From assembly GCF_900580675.1 (NCBI RefSeq), contig NZ_UTBG01000236.1, forward strand, positions 1 through 54,638: a DNA stretch of 54,638 nt, given 5' to 3'. The translations under genes and the position numbers were made by a program. This stretch comes from Pseudomonas viridiflava (GTDB lineage: Bacteria > Pseudomonadota > Gammaproteobacteria > Pseudomonadales > Pseudomonadaceae). Positions 41,540 through 49,427 of the stretch are shown one piece after another. The notes below the pieces were generated by a model. The model was not told the origin of the DNA and made no database searches. It saw only the letters and a program-made list of their open reading frames with translations. Each line of letters starts with the position of its first letter. The first letter of the stretch is position 1.

Positions 41540-41568
41540 GGAGGGGTGCCCGCGCGGCGCTTTTTTTT
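41540..41568 (+). terminator. Small terminator-like hairpin between phnE and phnF
   Basis: GTGCC, a CGCGC loop, GGCGC, then eight T (41546-41568), directly preceded by GGAGGG (41540-41545). It lies 3 bases before the phnF ATG. The stem is short, so termination would be partial. Confidence 0.55.
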
Positions 41569-41571
41569 AGC

Positions 41572-42276
41572 ATGCAGTTGTCTAGACAAGATGAGCCGGT
41601 GTACCGCGAACTCGCGGACATCCTGCGCCGTGAACTGAGCAGCTACAGCGCCGGCGACTTCCTGCCCGGCGAGGTGCACATGGCCGAGCGCTTCGGCGTC
41701 AACCGCCACACCTTGCGCCGCGCCATCGACGAACTGGTGTTCGAAGGCAGCCTATTGCGCCGCCAGGGCAAGGGCACCCAGGTGCTCGACCGCCCGCTGA
41801 TTTACGCGATGGGCGCCGAGACGGCTTTCAGCCAATCGCTGTCGGCCCAGGGCGTCGGCGTGCAGGCGGTATTGCTCAAGCGCCGCTACTGCTACGCCAG
41901 CCGCGAAGAAGCGCTGCAACTGGGCATCGCCGAGATGGCGCCGATGATCGAGCTGCAAACCCTGCGCAAGCTCGACCACCAGCCGGTCAGCCTGATTCGC
42001 CACCGCTACTGCGCCAGCCGCGCGCCGCTGCTGGCCGACTACAACGGCGGCTCGTTGCGCCAGTACCTGCGCGAGCGTGACCTGCCGTTGAGCCGCACCC
42101 AAAGCCTGATCGGTGCGCGTTTGCCCAACCGTGATGAAGCCGCGTTGCTGATGATGCCTCGGCACTTGCCGGCCCTCACCGTGTTTACCCTTTCCTGCGA
42201 TCGCGACGGCCGCCCGGTGGAGCTGGCGCAGTCCACCAGCCGTTCGGATCGCTTCCAGTACCAAGTGGTGACTTGA
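41572..42276 (+). CDS. phnF: Phosphonate operon GntR-family regulator PhnF
   Basis: A 234-residue regulator. The N-terminal winged helix (about 8-75) contains SAGDFLPGEVHMAERFGVNRHTLRRAIDELVFEGSLLRRQGKGT, and the HutC/FarR-type effector domain follows (UTRA fold) to the C terminus. The ATG is the family start, but it has no ribosome site at normal spacing, only a T-run. It probably represses phn when phosphonate-derived ligand is absent. Confidence 0.94.
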   Translation: MQLSRQDEPVYRELADILRRELSSYSAGDFLPGEVHMAERFGVNRHTLRRAIDELVFEGSLLRRQGKGTQVLDRPLIYAMGAETAFSQSLSAQGVGVQAVLLKRRYCYASREEALQLGIAEMAPMIELQTLRKLDHQPVSLIRHRYCASRAPLLADYNGGSLRQYLRERDLPLSRTQSLIGARLPNRDEAALLMMPRHLPALTVFTLSCDRDGRPVELAQSTSRSDRFQYQVVT

Positions 42277-42288
42277 ATGGAGACCCTG

Positions 42289-42726
42289 ATGAATCTGTCC
42301 CCGCGTCAACACTGGATCGGCGTGCTTGCGCGCGCCCAGCTCAGTGAATTGCAACCCCACGAAGCAGCCTTGAAGGACGCGGAGTATCAGCTGATCCGCG
42401 CCCCGGAAATCGGCATGACCCTGGTGCGTGGCCGCATGGGCGGCAATGGCGCGCCGTTCAACGTCGGCGAAATGAGCGTGACCCGCTGCGTGGTGCGCCT
42501 GGCCGACGGCCGCACCGGCTACAGCTACCTGGCCGGGCGCGACAAGTGCCACGCCGAGCTGGCCGCCCTGGCCGACGCCCACCTGCAAGGCAGCCAGCCG
42601 AGCCTCTGGCTCAGCGACCTGATCACCGCGCTGGCCGCTGCCCAAGCCAGGCGCCGCGCGCGAAAAGAGGCCGACACCGCCGCCACCAAGGTCGAGTTCT
42701 TCACCCTGGTTCGAGGAGAAAACTGA
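42289..42726 (+). CDS. phnG: C-P lyase subunit PhnG
   Basis: A 145-residue core subunit of the PhnGHIJ complex. It starts MNLSPRQHWIGVLARAQLSEL, with the internal family stretch APEIGMTLVRGRMGGNGAPFNVGEMSVTRCVVRL. GGAG from the preceding ATGGAGACCCTG serves as the ribosome site, so the ATG at 42277 is not used. The stop overlaps phnH by one base. Confidence 0.95.
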   Translation: MNLSPRQHWIGVLARAQLSELQPHEAALKDAEYQLIRAPEIGMTLVRGRMGGNGAPFNVGEMSVTRCVVRLADGRTGYSYLAGRDKCHAELAALADAHLQGSQPSLWLSDLITALAAAQARRRARKEADTAATKVEFFTLVRGEN

Positions 42727-43316
42727 TGAACGCTCACCTGTTGCAACCGGCGTTTGTCGAGCCGGTACTCGATGCCCAGCGCGGCTTTCGCGCGGCCCTC
42801 AAGGCGCTTGCCGAACCCGGTTTGATTCAGCATCTGCCCTCGGCCCCACGCCTCGACGGCCTGGCACCTGCCACTTACGCGCTGTGCCTGGCCCTGCTGG
42901 ATATGGACACGCCACTGTGGCTGGCGCCGAGCTTCGACACGCCGCTGATCCGCGCCAACCTGGCCTTCCACTGCGGCTGCCCGCTCACGGATAAGCGCGA
43001 GGAAGCCGTGTTCGCGCTGTTGGGCGAACAGGACCTGCTCGACCTCGGCGGCTTCGACCACGGCAATGACCGCTACCCCGACCAGTCCTGCACCTTGCTC
43101 GTGCAACTCACCGATCTGGAAGCCGGGCGCGGCCTGCACTGGCGCGGTCCCGGCATCAAGACTCAACGCCAGGTGAACCTGCCGGTGCCGCAGGATTTCT
43201 GGCTGGAGCGCCAGCGCCGCGAAGCCTTCCCGCGTGGCCTGGATGTGCTGTTCGCCGCCGGCCACCACCTGATCGGCCTGCCACGCAGCAGCCGTGTCAC
43301 AGAGGAGCATGCCTGA
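42726..43316 (+). CDS. phnH: C-P lyase subunit PhnH
   Basis: A 196-residue core subunit of C-P lyase. The start MNAHLLQPAFVEPVLDAQRGFRAALKALAEPG is the family start; the open frame extends far back through phnG but that part is a shadow. The family motif AAGHHLIGLPRSSRV is near the C terminus. It overlaps both neighbours by one base. Confidence 0.95.
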   Translation: MNAHLLQPAFVEPVLDAQRGFRAALKALAEPGLIQHLPSAPRLDGLAPATYALCLALLDMDTPLWLAPSFDTPLIRANLAFHCGCPLTDKREEAVFALLGEQDLLDLGGFDHGNDRYPDQSCTLLVQLTDLEAGRGLHWRGPGIKTQRQVNLPVPQDFWLERQRREAFPRGLDVLFAAGHHLIGLPRSSRVTEEHA

Positions 43317-44392
43317 TGTACGTAGCCGTCAAAGGTGGCGAACAAGCCATCGACAATGCCCACCGCCTGCTGGCGAAAAAACGCCGGGGCGATACGGCGA
43401 TTCCTGAACTCGGCGTGGCGCAAATCCGCGAGCAACTGCCGCTGGCCGTGGCACGGGTGATGACCGAAGGCTCGCTGTTCGATGAAGAACTCGCCGCGCT
43501 GGCAATCAAGCAAGCGGCGGGGGACCTGGTGGAAGCGATCTTCCTGCTGCGCGCCTACCGCACCACGTTGCCGCGCTTCAGCCCGAGCCTGCCGATTGAT
43601 ACGGCGCAGATGTCACTGAGCCGGCGTTTGTCGGCCACGTTCAAGGATGTGCCCGGCGGCCAGCTGCTCGGCCCGACCTTCGACTACACCCATCGCCTGC
43701 TGGATTTCTCGCTGTTGGCCGAAGGTGAATACCCCGGCCCGCAAACCACGCCCGAGGCACGCATCGAAGCCTGCCCACGGGTGCTCGGCTTGCTCGCCAA
43801 AGAGGGCCTGATCAAAAACGAAACCGACGACAACGCCAGCATCGCCGACATCACCCGCGACCCGCTGGAATACCCGGCCAGCCGCGCCGAGCGCTTGCAG
43901 GCGTTGGCCCGTGGCGACGAGGGTTTCCTGTTGGCGCTGGGCTATTCGACCCAGCGCGGCTACGGCCGCAACCACCCGTTTGCCGGTGAAATTCGTATCG
44001 GCGACGTGGACGTCTGGATCGAGCCAGAAGAACTGGGCTTCCCGATCTGCCTGGGCAGCATCGAAGTGACCGAGTGCGAGATGGTCAACCAGTTCGTCGG
44101 CTCGGCCACAGAGTTGGCGCAGTTCACTCGTGGCTACGGCCTGGCGTTCGGACACGCCGAGCGCAAGGCCATGGGCATGGCGCTGGTCGACCGCTCGCTG
44201 CGCGCCGAGGAATACAACGAAGAAGTGGTGTCGCCGGCCCAGCGTGAGGAATTCGTGCTGGCCCACTGCGACAACGTCGAGGCGTCGGGTTTTGTCTCGC
44301 ACCTCAAATTGCCTCACTACGTGGACTTCCAGTCCGAGTTGGAACTGATCCGCAAACTGCGCCAGCCGGCCGAGGGCACCCGCCATGAATGA
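43316..44392 (+). CDS. phnI: C-P lyase subunit PhnI
   Basis: A 358-residue core subunit (MYVAVKGGEQAIDNAHRLLAKKRRGDT) with nucleosidase activity that exchanges adenine of ATP for phosphonate, together with GHL. The conserved LGYSTQRGYGRNHPFAGEIRIGDV and the C-terminal GYGLAFGHAERKAMGMALVDRSL are visible. Its end overlaps phnJ by 8 bases. Confidence 0.96.
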   Translation: MYVAVKGGEQAIDNAHRLLAKKRRGDTAIPELGVAQIREQLPLAVARVMTEGSLFDEELAALAIKQAAGDLVEAIFLLRAYRTTLPRFSPSLPIDTAQMSLSRRLSATFKDVPGGQLLGPTFDYTHRLLDFSLLAEGEYPGPQTTPEARIEACPRVLGLLAKEGLIKNETDDNASIADITRDPLEYPASRAERLQALARGDEGFLLALGYSTQRGYGRNHPFAGEIRIGDVDVWIEPEELGFPICLGSIEVTECEMVNQFVGSATELAQFTRGYGLAFGHAERKAMGMALVDRSLRAEEYNEEVVSPAQREEFVLAHCDNVEASGFVSHLKLPHYVDFQSELELIRKLRQPAEGTRHE

Positions 44393-45251
44393 CCTGACGC
44401 AACCGCCGGTACGCGACCCGGCGTACAACTTCGCCTACCTCGACGAGCAGACCAAACGCATGATCCGCCGCGCCTTGCTCAAGGCCGTGGCGATCCCGGG
44501 TTACCAGGTGCCGTTCGGTGGCCGCGAGATGCCATTGCCTTACGGTTGGGGCACCGGTGGCATGCAACTGACCGCCGCCATTCTGGGTGCGGACGACGTG
44601 CTCAAAGTCATCGACCAGGGCGCGGACGACACCACCAACGCCGTGTCGATCCGGCGCTTTTTCGCGCGCACGGCGGGTGTCACCACCACCGAAGCCACGC
44701 CGGACGCCACGGTGATCCAGACCCGTCACCGCATTCCCGAAACCCCGCTGCAGGCCGGGCAGATCATGGTGTACCAGGTGCCGATCCCCGAGCCGCTGCG
44801 CTTTATCGAGCCCTCGGAAACCGAGACCCGCACCATGCACGCGCTCAATGATTACGGGGTGATGCACGTAAAACTCTACGAAGACATCGCCACCTTCGGC
44901 CATATCGCAACGGCCTACGCCTACCCGGTGACGGTCGACGAGCGCTACGTGATGGACCCGTCGCCGATCCCCAAATTCGATAACCCCAAACTCGACATGA
45001 GCCCGGCGCTGATGCTGTTCGGCGCCGGTCGCGAAAAGCGTTTGTACGCGGTGCCGCCCTACACCCGGGTCACCAGTCTGGACTTCGAAGACCACCCGTT
45101 CGACGTGCAGAAGTGGGCGCACAACTGCGCGATCTGCGGCAGCCACGATTCCTTCCTTGATGAGCTGATTCTGGACGACGCCGGGACCCAGAGTTTTGTG
45201 TGTTCCGACACCTGGTATTGCGCGCAACGCGTGAAGGAGAACAACCAGTGA
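44385..45251 (+). CDS. phnJ: C-P lyase radical SAM subunit PhnJ
   Basis: A 288-residue enzyme cleaving the C-P bond. The four conserved cysteines are in the expected Cx2Cx21Cx5C arrangement at 248, 251, 273 and 279 (CAIC... FVCSDTWYC), three of which ligate the 4Fe-4S cluster and one of which forms the thiyl radical. The GGREMPLPYGWGTGGMQ stretch is also conserved. It is coupled to phnK by a 4-base GTGA overlap. Confidence 0.97.
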   Translation: MNDLTQPPVRDPAYNFAYLDEQTKRMIRRALLKAVAIPGYQVPFGGREMPLPYGWGTGGMQLTAAILGADDVLKVIDQGADDTTNAVSIRRFFARTAGVTTTEATPDATVIQTRHRIPETPLQAGQIMVYQVPIPEPLRFIEPSETETRTMHALNDYGVMHVKLYEDIATFGHIATAYAYPVTVDERYVMDPSPIPKFDNPKLDMSPALMLFGAGREKRLYAVPPYTRVTSLDFEDHPFDVQKWAHNCAICGSHDSFLDELILDDAGTQSFVCSDTWYCAQRVKENNQ

Positions 45252-46021
45252 GCCAGCCGTTATTGCAAGTGCGCGACTTGTCCCTGTTGTACGGCCCGGA
45301 GAAGGGCTGCCAGGGCGTCAGCTTCGATTTGTACCCCGGCGAAGTGCTGGGGATTGTCGGCGAGTCCGGCTCGGGTAAATCCACCTTGCTCTCATTGTTG
45401 AGCGGGCGTTTGCCACCGCACGCTGGCACCATCGGCTACCGCAGCAAGGACGGCGAATGGCTCGACCTCTACAGCGCCAGCGAAGCCGAGCGCCGCACCT
45501 TGCTGCGCACCGAGTGGGGCTTTGTCGAGCAGAACCCCCGCGATGGTTTGCGCATGGGCGTGTCGGCCGGCGCGAATATCGGCGAGCGCCTGATGGCTCA
45601 GGGCGTGCGCAACTACGAGCAACTGCGCGGCGCCGGTCTGGACTGGCTGGGCCAGGTGGAAATCGACCCGCAGCGCATTGACGACCTGCCGCGCACTTTT
45701 TCGGGCGGCATGCAGCAGCGCCTGCAAATCGCTCGCAACCTGGTGTCCAGCCCACGCCTGGTGTTCATGGATGAACCCACGGGCGGCCTCGACGTGTCGG
45801 TGCAAGCACGCCTGCTCGACCTGTTGCGTGGCCTGGTACGCGAGCTGGACCTGGCCGTGGTGATCGTCACCCATGACCTGGCGGTGGCGCGCCTGCTGGC
45901 CGACCGCCTGATGGTGATGCGCCGTTCGCGGGTGGTGGAAACCGGGCTGACCGACCAGATCCTCGACGATCCACAGCACCCTTACTCTCAACTGCTGGTG
46001 TCTTCGGTATTGCAGCCATGA
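45248..46021 (+). CDS. phnK: C-P lyase ABC-type ATPase PhnK
   Basis: A 257-residue ABC ATPase that binds the PhnGHIJ core. Walker A is GESGSGKST, the signature TFSGGMQQRLQIARNL, Walker B LVFMDEPTGGLDV. The start is GTG at 45248 (MSQPLLQVRDLSLLYG) within the phnJ stop. In E. coli it is required for phosphonate use, although it does not transport. Confidence 0.95.
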   Translation: MSQPLLQVRDLSLLYGPEKGCQGVSFDLYPGEVLGIVGESGSGKSTLLSLLSGRLPPHAGTIGYRSKDGEWLDLYSASEAERRTLLRTEWGFVEQNPRDGLRMGVSAGANIGERLMAQGVRNYEQLRGAGLDWLGQVEIDPQRIDDLPRTFSGGMQQRLQIARNLVSSPRLVFMDEPTGGLDVSVQARLLDLLRGLVRELDLAVVIVTHDLAVARLLADRLMVMRRSRVVETGLTDQILDDPQHPYSQLLVSSVLQP

Positions 46022-46740
46022 TGAATGCCTTGATCGAGGTCCGTGACCTCTCGAAAACCTTCACCCTGCACCAGCAGAACGGCGTGGTGCTGAACGTGCT
46101 GCGCGGGGTGGATTTCAGTGTGCAGGGCGGCGAATGCCTGGTGCTGCACGGCGAGTCCGGCGCGGGTAAAAGCACCTTGCTGCGTACCTTGTACGGCAAC
46201 TATCTACCGGCGGGCGGCAGCATCCGCGTGCGGCATGCCGGCGAATGGCTGGAGCTGGTCGGCGCCGAGCCGCGCGACATTTTGCAGGTGCGCCAGCAAA
46301 CCCTCGGTTACGTCAGCCAGTTCCTGCGCGTGATCCCGCGTGTGGCCTGCCTGGATGTGGTGATGGAGCCGGCCCTCACGCGTGGCTGGTCGAAAGCCAA
46401 TGCGCAATCACGCGCCGAACACCTGCTGACCCGCCTCAACATCTCTCAGCGCCTTTGGCAATTGGCGCCCGGCACCTTCTCCGGTGGCGAGCAACAGCGC
46501 GTCAACATTGCCCGTGGCTTCATGGTCGAGTGGCCGGTCATGCTGCTCGACGAACCCACCGCGTCCCTTGACGACAACAACCGCCAGGTGGTGTTGGAGC
46601 TGATGAACGAAGCCAAGTCGGCCGGTGCCGCGCTGATCGGCATCTTCCACGACCGCGCCGCCCGTGAAGCGGTCGCCGATCGCCATTTCGACATGACCCC
46701 CGCACCCGTCGCCGAAGAGGAATACGCCCATGCCCGCTGA
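46018..46740 (+). CDS. phnL: C-P lyase ABC-type ATPase PhnL
   Basis: A 240-residue ABC ATPase. Walker A is GESGAGKST, the signature TFSGGEQQRVNIARGFMVEW, Walker B MLLDEPTASLDD. It starts at either ATG of ATGATG (MMNALIEVRDLSKTF). PhnL acts with PhnGHI in forming the ribose triphosphate phosphonate and associates with PhnK. It overlaps phnM by 11 bases. Confidence 0.95.
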   Translation: MMNALIEVRDLSKTFTLHQQNGVVLNVLRGVDFSVQGGECLVLHGESGAGKSTLLRTLYGNYLPAGGSIRVRHAGEWLELVGAEPRDILQVRQQTLGYVSQFLRVIPRVACLDVVMEPALTRGWSKANAQSRAEHLLTRLNISQRLWQLAPGTFSGGEQQRVNIARGFMVEWPVMLLDEPTASLDDNNRQVVLELMNEAKSAGAALIGIFHDRAAREAVADRHFDMTPAPVAEEEYAHAR

Positions 46741-47875
46741 ACAGATCCTCAGTAATGCCCAGGTTGTCACGGCTGAGCGCATGTTCCTTGGCACCGTGGT
46801 GCTGCGCGACGGCAAGATTGTCGACATCGCCGAGGGCCGCAGCCAGTTGCCTCAGGCCCAGGACCTGGGCGGTGACTGCCTGCTGCCGGGCCTGGTGGAA
46901 TTGCACACCGACAACCTGGAAAAACACATGACCCCGCGCCCCGGCGTGGACTGGCCGTCGACCTCGGCGGTGCTCAGCCATGACGCGCAGATCATCGCGG
47001 CGGGGATCACCACGGTGTTCGACGCGGTGTCCATCGGCGATGTGAACCCCAAGGGCAATCGCATGAAAAAGCTGCCGGCGATGCTCGATGCCATCGCCGC
47101 CGCCGAAGGCGCCGGCCTGACCCGCGCCGAGCACCACCTGCACCTGCGTTGCGAGCTGTGCCACCCGGATACCCTCAGCGTGTTCCGCGACCTGGTGGAA
47201 AACCCGTTGGTGCGCCTGGTGTCGGTGATGGACCATTCGCCGGGCCAGCGCCAGTTCGTGCTCGAATCCAAGTACCGTGAGTACTACATGGGCAAGTACC
47301 ACCTCAACGACGAAACCATGGACGCCTTTATCGTGCTGCAAATGGCCAACTCCCGGGAGTACAGCGACCGTTACCGCGCGGCCATTGTCGAGCATTGCCT
47401 GGCGCGTGGCCTGTCGGTGGCCAGCCATGATGACGCGACCTTGGCCCACGTTGAGGAGTCGGCGCGCTACGGCATGACCATCGCCGAATTCCCCACGACG
47501 CTGGAAGCGGCGAAAGGCTGCCAGGCGCTGAACATGAAAGTATTGATGGGCGCGCCGAACGTGGTGCGCGGTGGTTCGCACTCGGGTAATGTGGCCGCCG
47601 CCGGCCTGGCGGCCGAAGGCTTGCTGGATATACTGTCCAGCGACTACTACCCGGCCAGCCTGTTGCAGGCGGCGTTTGTGCTGGCCGAACAACAGGACGG
47701 CGGCGACCTGTCGCGGGCGGTCAAGATGATCAGCCTGGCGCCCGCGCAAGCGGCGGGCCTGGCGGATCGCGGTGAAATCGCCATCGGCCTGCGCGCTGAC
47801 TTGGTTCAGGCCCGCAACCGCGAGGGGCTTCCTGTGGTGCAACAAGTCTGGCGACAGGCAAAGAGGGTGTTTTGA
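46730..47875 (+). CDS. phnM: Alpha-D-ribose 1-methylphosphonate 5-triphosphate diphosphatase PhnM
   Basis: A 381-residue amidohydrolase-fold diphosphatase acting between PhnGHI and PhnJ. Metal-site segments ELHTDNLEKHMTPRPGVDWP, SVMDHSPGQRQF, SHDDAT and DILSSDYYPASLLQAAF are visible. The start MPAEQILSNAQVVTAERMF is the family start. The stop overlaps phnN by one base. Confidence 0.96.
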   Translation: MPAEQILSNAQVVTAERMFLGTVVLRDGKIVDIAEGRSQLPQAQDLGGDCLLPGLVELHTDNLEKHMTPRPGVDWPSTSAVLSHDAQIIAAGITTVFDAVSIGDVNPKGNRMKKLPAMLDAIAAAEGAGLTRAEHHLHLRCELCHPDTLSVFRDLVENPLVRLVSVMDHSPGQRQFVLESKYREYYMGKYHLNDETMDAFIVLQMANSREYSDRYRAAIVEHCLARGLSVASHDDATLAHVEESARYGMTIAEFPTTLEAAKGCQALNMKVLMGAPNVVRGGSHSGNVAAAGLAAEGLLDILSSDYYPASLLQAAFVLAEQQDGGDLSRAVKMISLAPAQAAGLADRGEIAIGLRADLVQARNREGLPVVQQVWRQAKRVF

Positions 47876-48447
47876 TGGCGGGCAGGTTGATCTATCTCAT
47901 CGGGCCATCGGGTTCGGGCAAGGACAGCCTGCTGGACGCCGCACGCCCACGCTTGGCCGAGCGCGGCTGCCGCATTGTGCGCCGCGTGATCACCCGTTCG
48001 GCCGAGGCGGTGGGCGAGGCCGCCCAGGGCGTGAGCCCGGCACAGTTCGCCGCGATGGACGCCGAGGGCGCGTTTGCCCTCAGCTGGCAGGCGAATGGGT
48101 TGGCCTATGGCATTCCTCGTGAGATCAACGACTGGTTGGCAGCGGGGGAGGACGTGTTGGTCAACGGCTCCCGTGCGCACCTGGCGCAGACCCGTGAGCA
48201 TTATCCGAATGCGTTGGTGCTGTTGCTGACGGTGGATCAGGCCGTGCTGCGCCAGCGCCTGATCGCGCGCGGGCGTGAAGCTCTGGCGGATATCGAGGCG
48301 CGCCTGGCGCGCAATGCGCAGTTCACCGCTGACTTGATCGCCGGCAATGGCGCCGGGTTGTTCGTGCTGGACAATTCCGGCCCGCTGGAGCACACCGTCG
48401 AGCGCCTGCTGTGCTGCCTGGAACACGGGCACTCGGCATGCGCCTGA
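47875..48447 (+). CDS. phnN: Ribose 1,5-bisphosphate phosphokinase PhnN
   Basis: A 190-residue guanylate-kinase-like enzyme producing PRPP from the C-P lyase by-product. The P-loop is GPSGSGKDSL (about 8-17), with RRVITRSAEAVGEAAQGVSPAQF following. It starts MAGRLIYLIGPSG. phnP begins inside its last codons. Confidence 0.94.
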   Translation: MAGRLIYLIGPSGSGKDSLLDAARPRLAERGCRIVRRVITRSAEAVGEAAQGVSPAQFAAMDAEGAFALSWQANGLAYGIPREINDWLAAGEDVLVNGSRAHLAQTREHYPNALVLLLTVDQAVLRQRLIARGREALADIEARLARNAQFTADLIAGNGAGLFVLDNSGPLEHTVERLLCCLEHGHSACA

Positions 48448-49187
48448 CCCTGCTCGGCACCGGTGACGCGCGGCAAGTCCCGGTGTATGGCTGCGAGTGC
48501 GCGGCCTGTGCCCTGGCGCGCAGCGATGCCAGCCTGCGCCGCCGCCCGTGCAGCGCGTTGATTGAATGCGGCGACCAGCGCTGGTTGATCGACAGCGGCT
48601 TGCCTGATCTCACCGAACGCTTCCCGCCGCGCAGTTTCAACGGGATTTTGCAGACTCACTACCACGCCGATCATGCGCAAGGCCTGTTGCATTTGCGTTG
48701 GGGCCAGGGGCTGGTGATTCCGGTGCATGGGCCGGCGGACCCGGAGGGTTTGTCCGACCTCTACAAGCATCCAGGGATTCTGGATTTCAGCCAGCCATTT
48801 GCCGAGTTTGAAACGCGGCAGTTCGGCGAGTTGAGTGTCACGGCGTTGCCGCTGCAGCATTCCAGGATGACCCTGGGGTATTTGCTGGAGGGGCAGGGGC
48901 GGCGCATCGCCTATCTCACCGACACGGTGGGTTTGCCGCCTGCAACCCTGGCCTGGCTGCAGCGCGAGCCGCTGGATGTGCTGGTGCTGGATTGCTCCAT
49001 GCCGCCGCAGCCGCAGGCGCCGCGTAACCATAATGACCTGACGCTCGCGTTGCAGAGTATTGAGGACACGGGGGCGCGGTTGGGGGTGTTGACGCATGTG
49101 GGGCATACGTTGGATGCATGGTTGCTGGAGCATCGGCGCGAGTTGCCGCGCACTGTCACGGTGGGTTGGGATGGGCGGGTGCTTTAG
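48438..49187 (+). CDS. phnP: Phosphoribosyl 1,2-cyclic phosphate phosphodiesterase PhnP
   Basis: A 249-residue metallo-beta-lactamase-fold phosphodiesterase opening the cyclic ribose phosphate made by PhnJ. HYHADHAQGL supplies the binuclear metal site. YGCECAACALAR near the N terminus is the extra zinc-binding Cys cluster typical of PhnP. The start MRLTLLGTGDARQVP overlaps phnN by 10 bases. It is the last gene of the operon; no phnO is present and no clear terminator follows. Confidence 0.95.
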   Translation: MRLTLLGTGDARQVPVYGCECAACALARSDASLRRRPCSALIECGDQRWLIDSGLPDLTERFPPRSFNGILQTHYHADHAQGLLHLRWGQGLVIPVHGPADPEGLSDLYKHPGILDFSQPFAEFETRQFGELSVTALPLQHSRMTLGYLLEGQGRRIAYLTDTVGLPPATLAWLQREPLDVLVLDCSMPPQPQAPRNHNDLTLALQSIEDTGARLGVLTHVGHTLDAWLLEHRRELPRTVTVGWDGRVL

Positions 49188-49427
49188 GCACTCGCCAGAT
49201 GCCGAACTTCGACGGTGTAGTTGTAGATATTTATGTGCGGTGTTTACTGTGTGGGTCCTGTTTTTGCAGGTGCGCAGTGTATTTGCGGGGTTAAGTGTTT
49301 GAGCGTGAAACACTCTCGGATTGGCGATAACTTTTAGCCTGTGGGACTTTATGGCAGCGGTGAGTTGAGACTTCCGCAGTCGCGGCCTTTTCTCGGGTTG
49401 GTTATAAAGTTTTTCAAAGGATGTGGT
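49188..49427. other. AT-richer intergenic region before the metalloprotease gene
   Basis: It looks richer in A and T than the rest of the window by eye. It contains a dyad AGTGTTT (49294-49300) / AAACACT (49308-49314), and AAAGGA seven bases before the protease ATG. No gene is seen. Confidence 0.5.
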
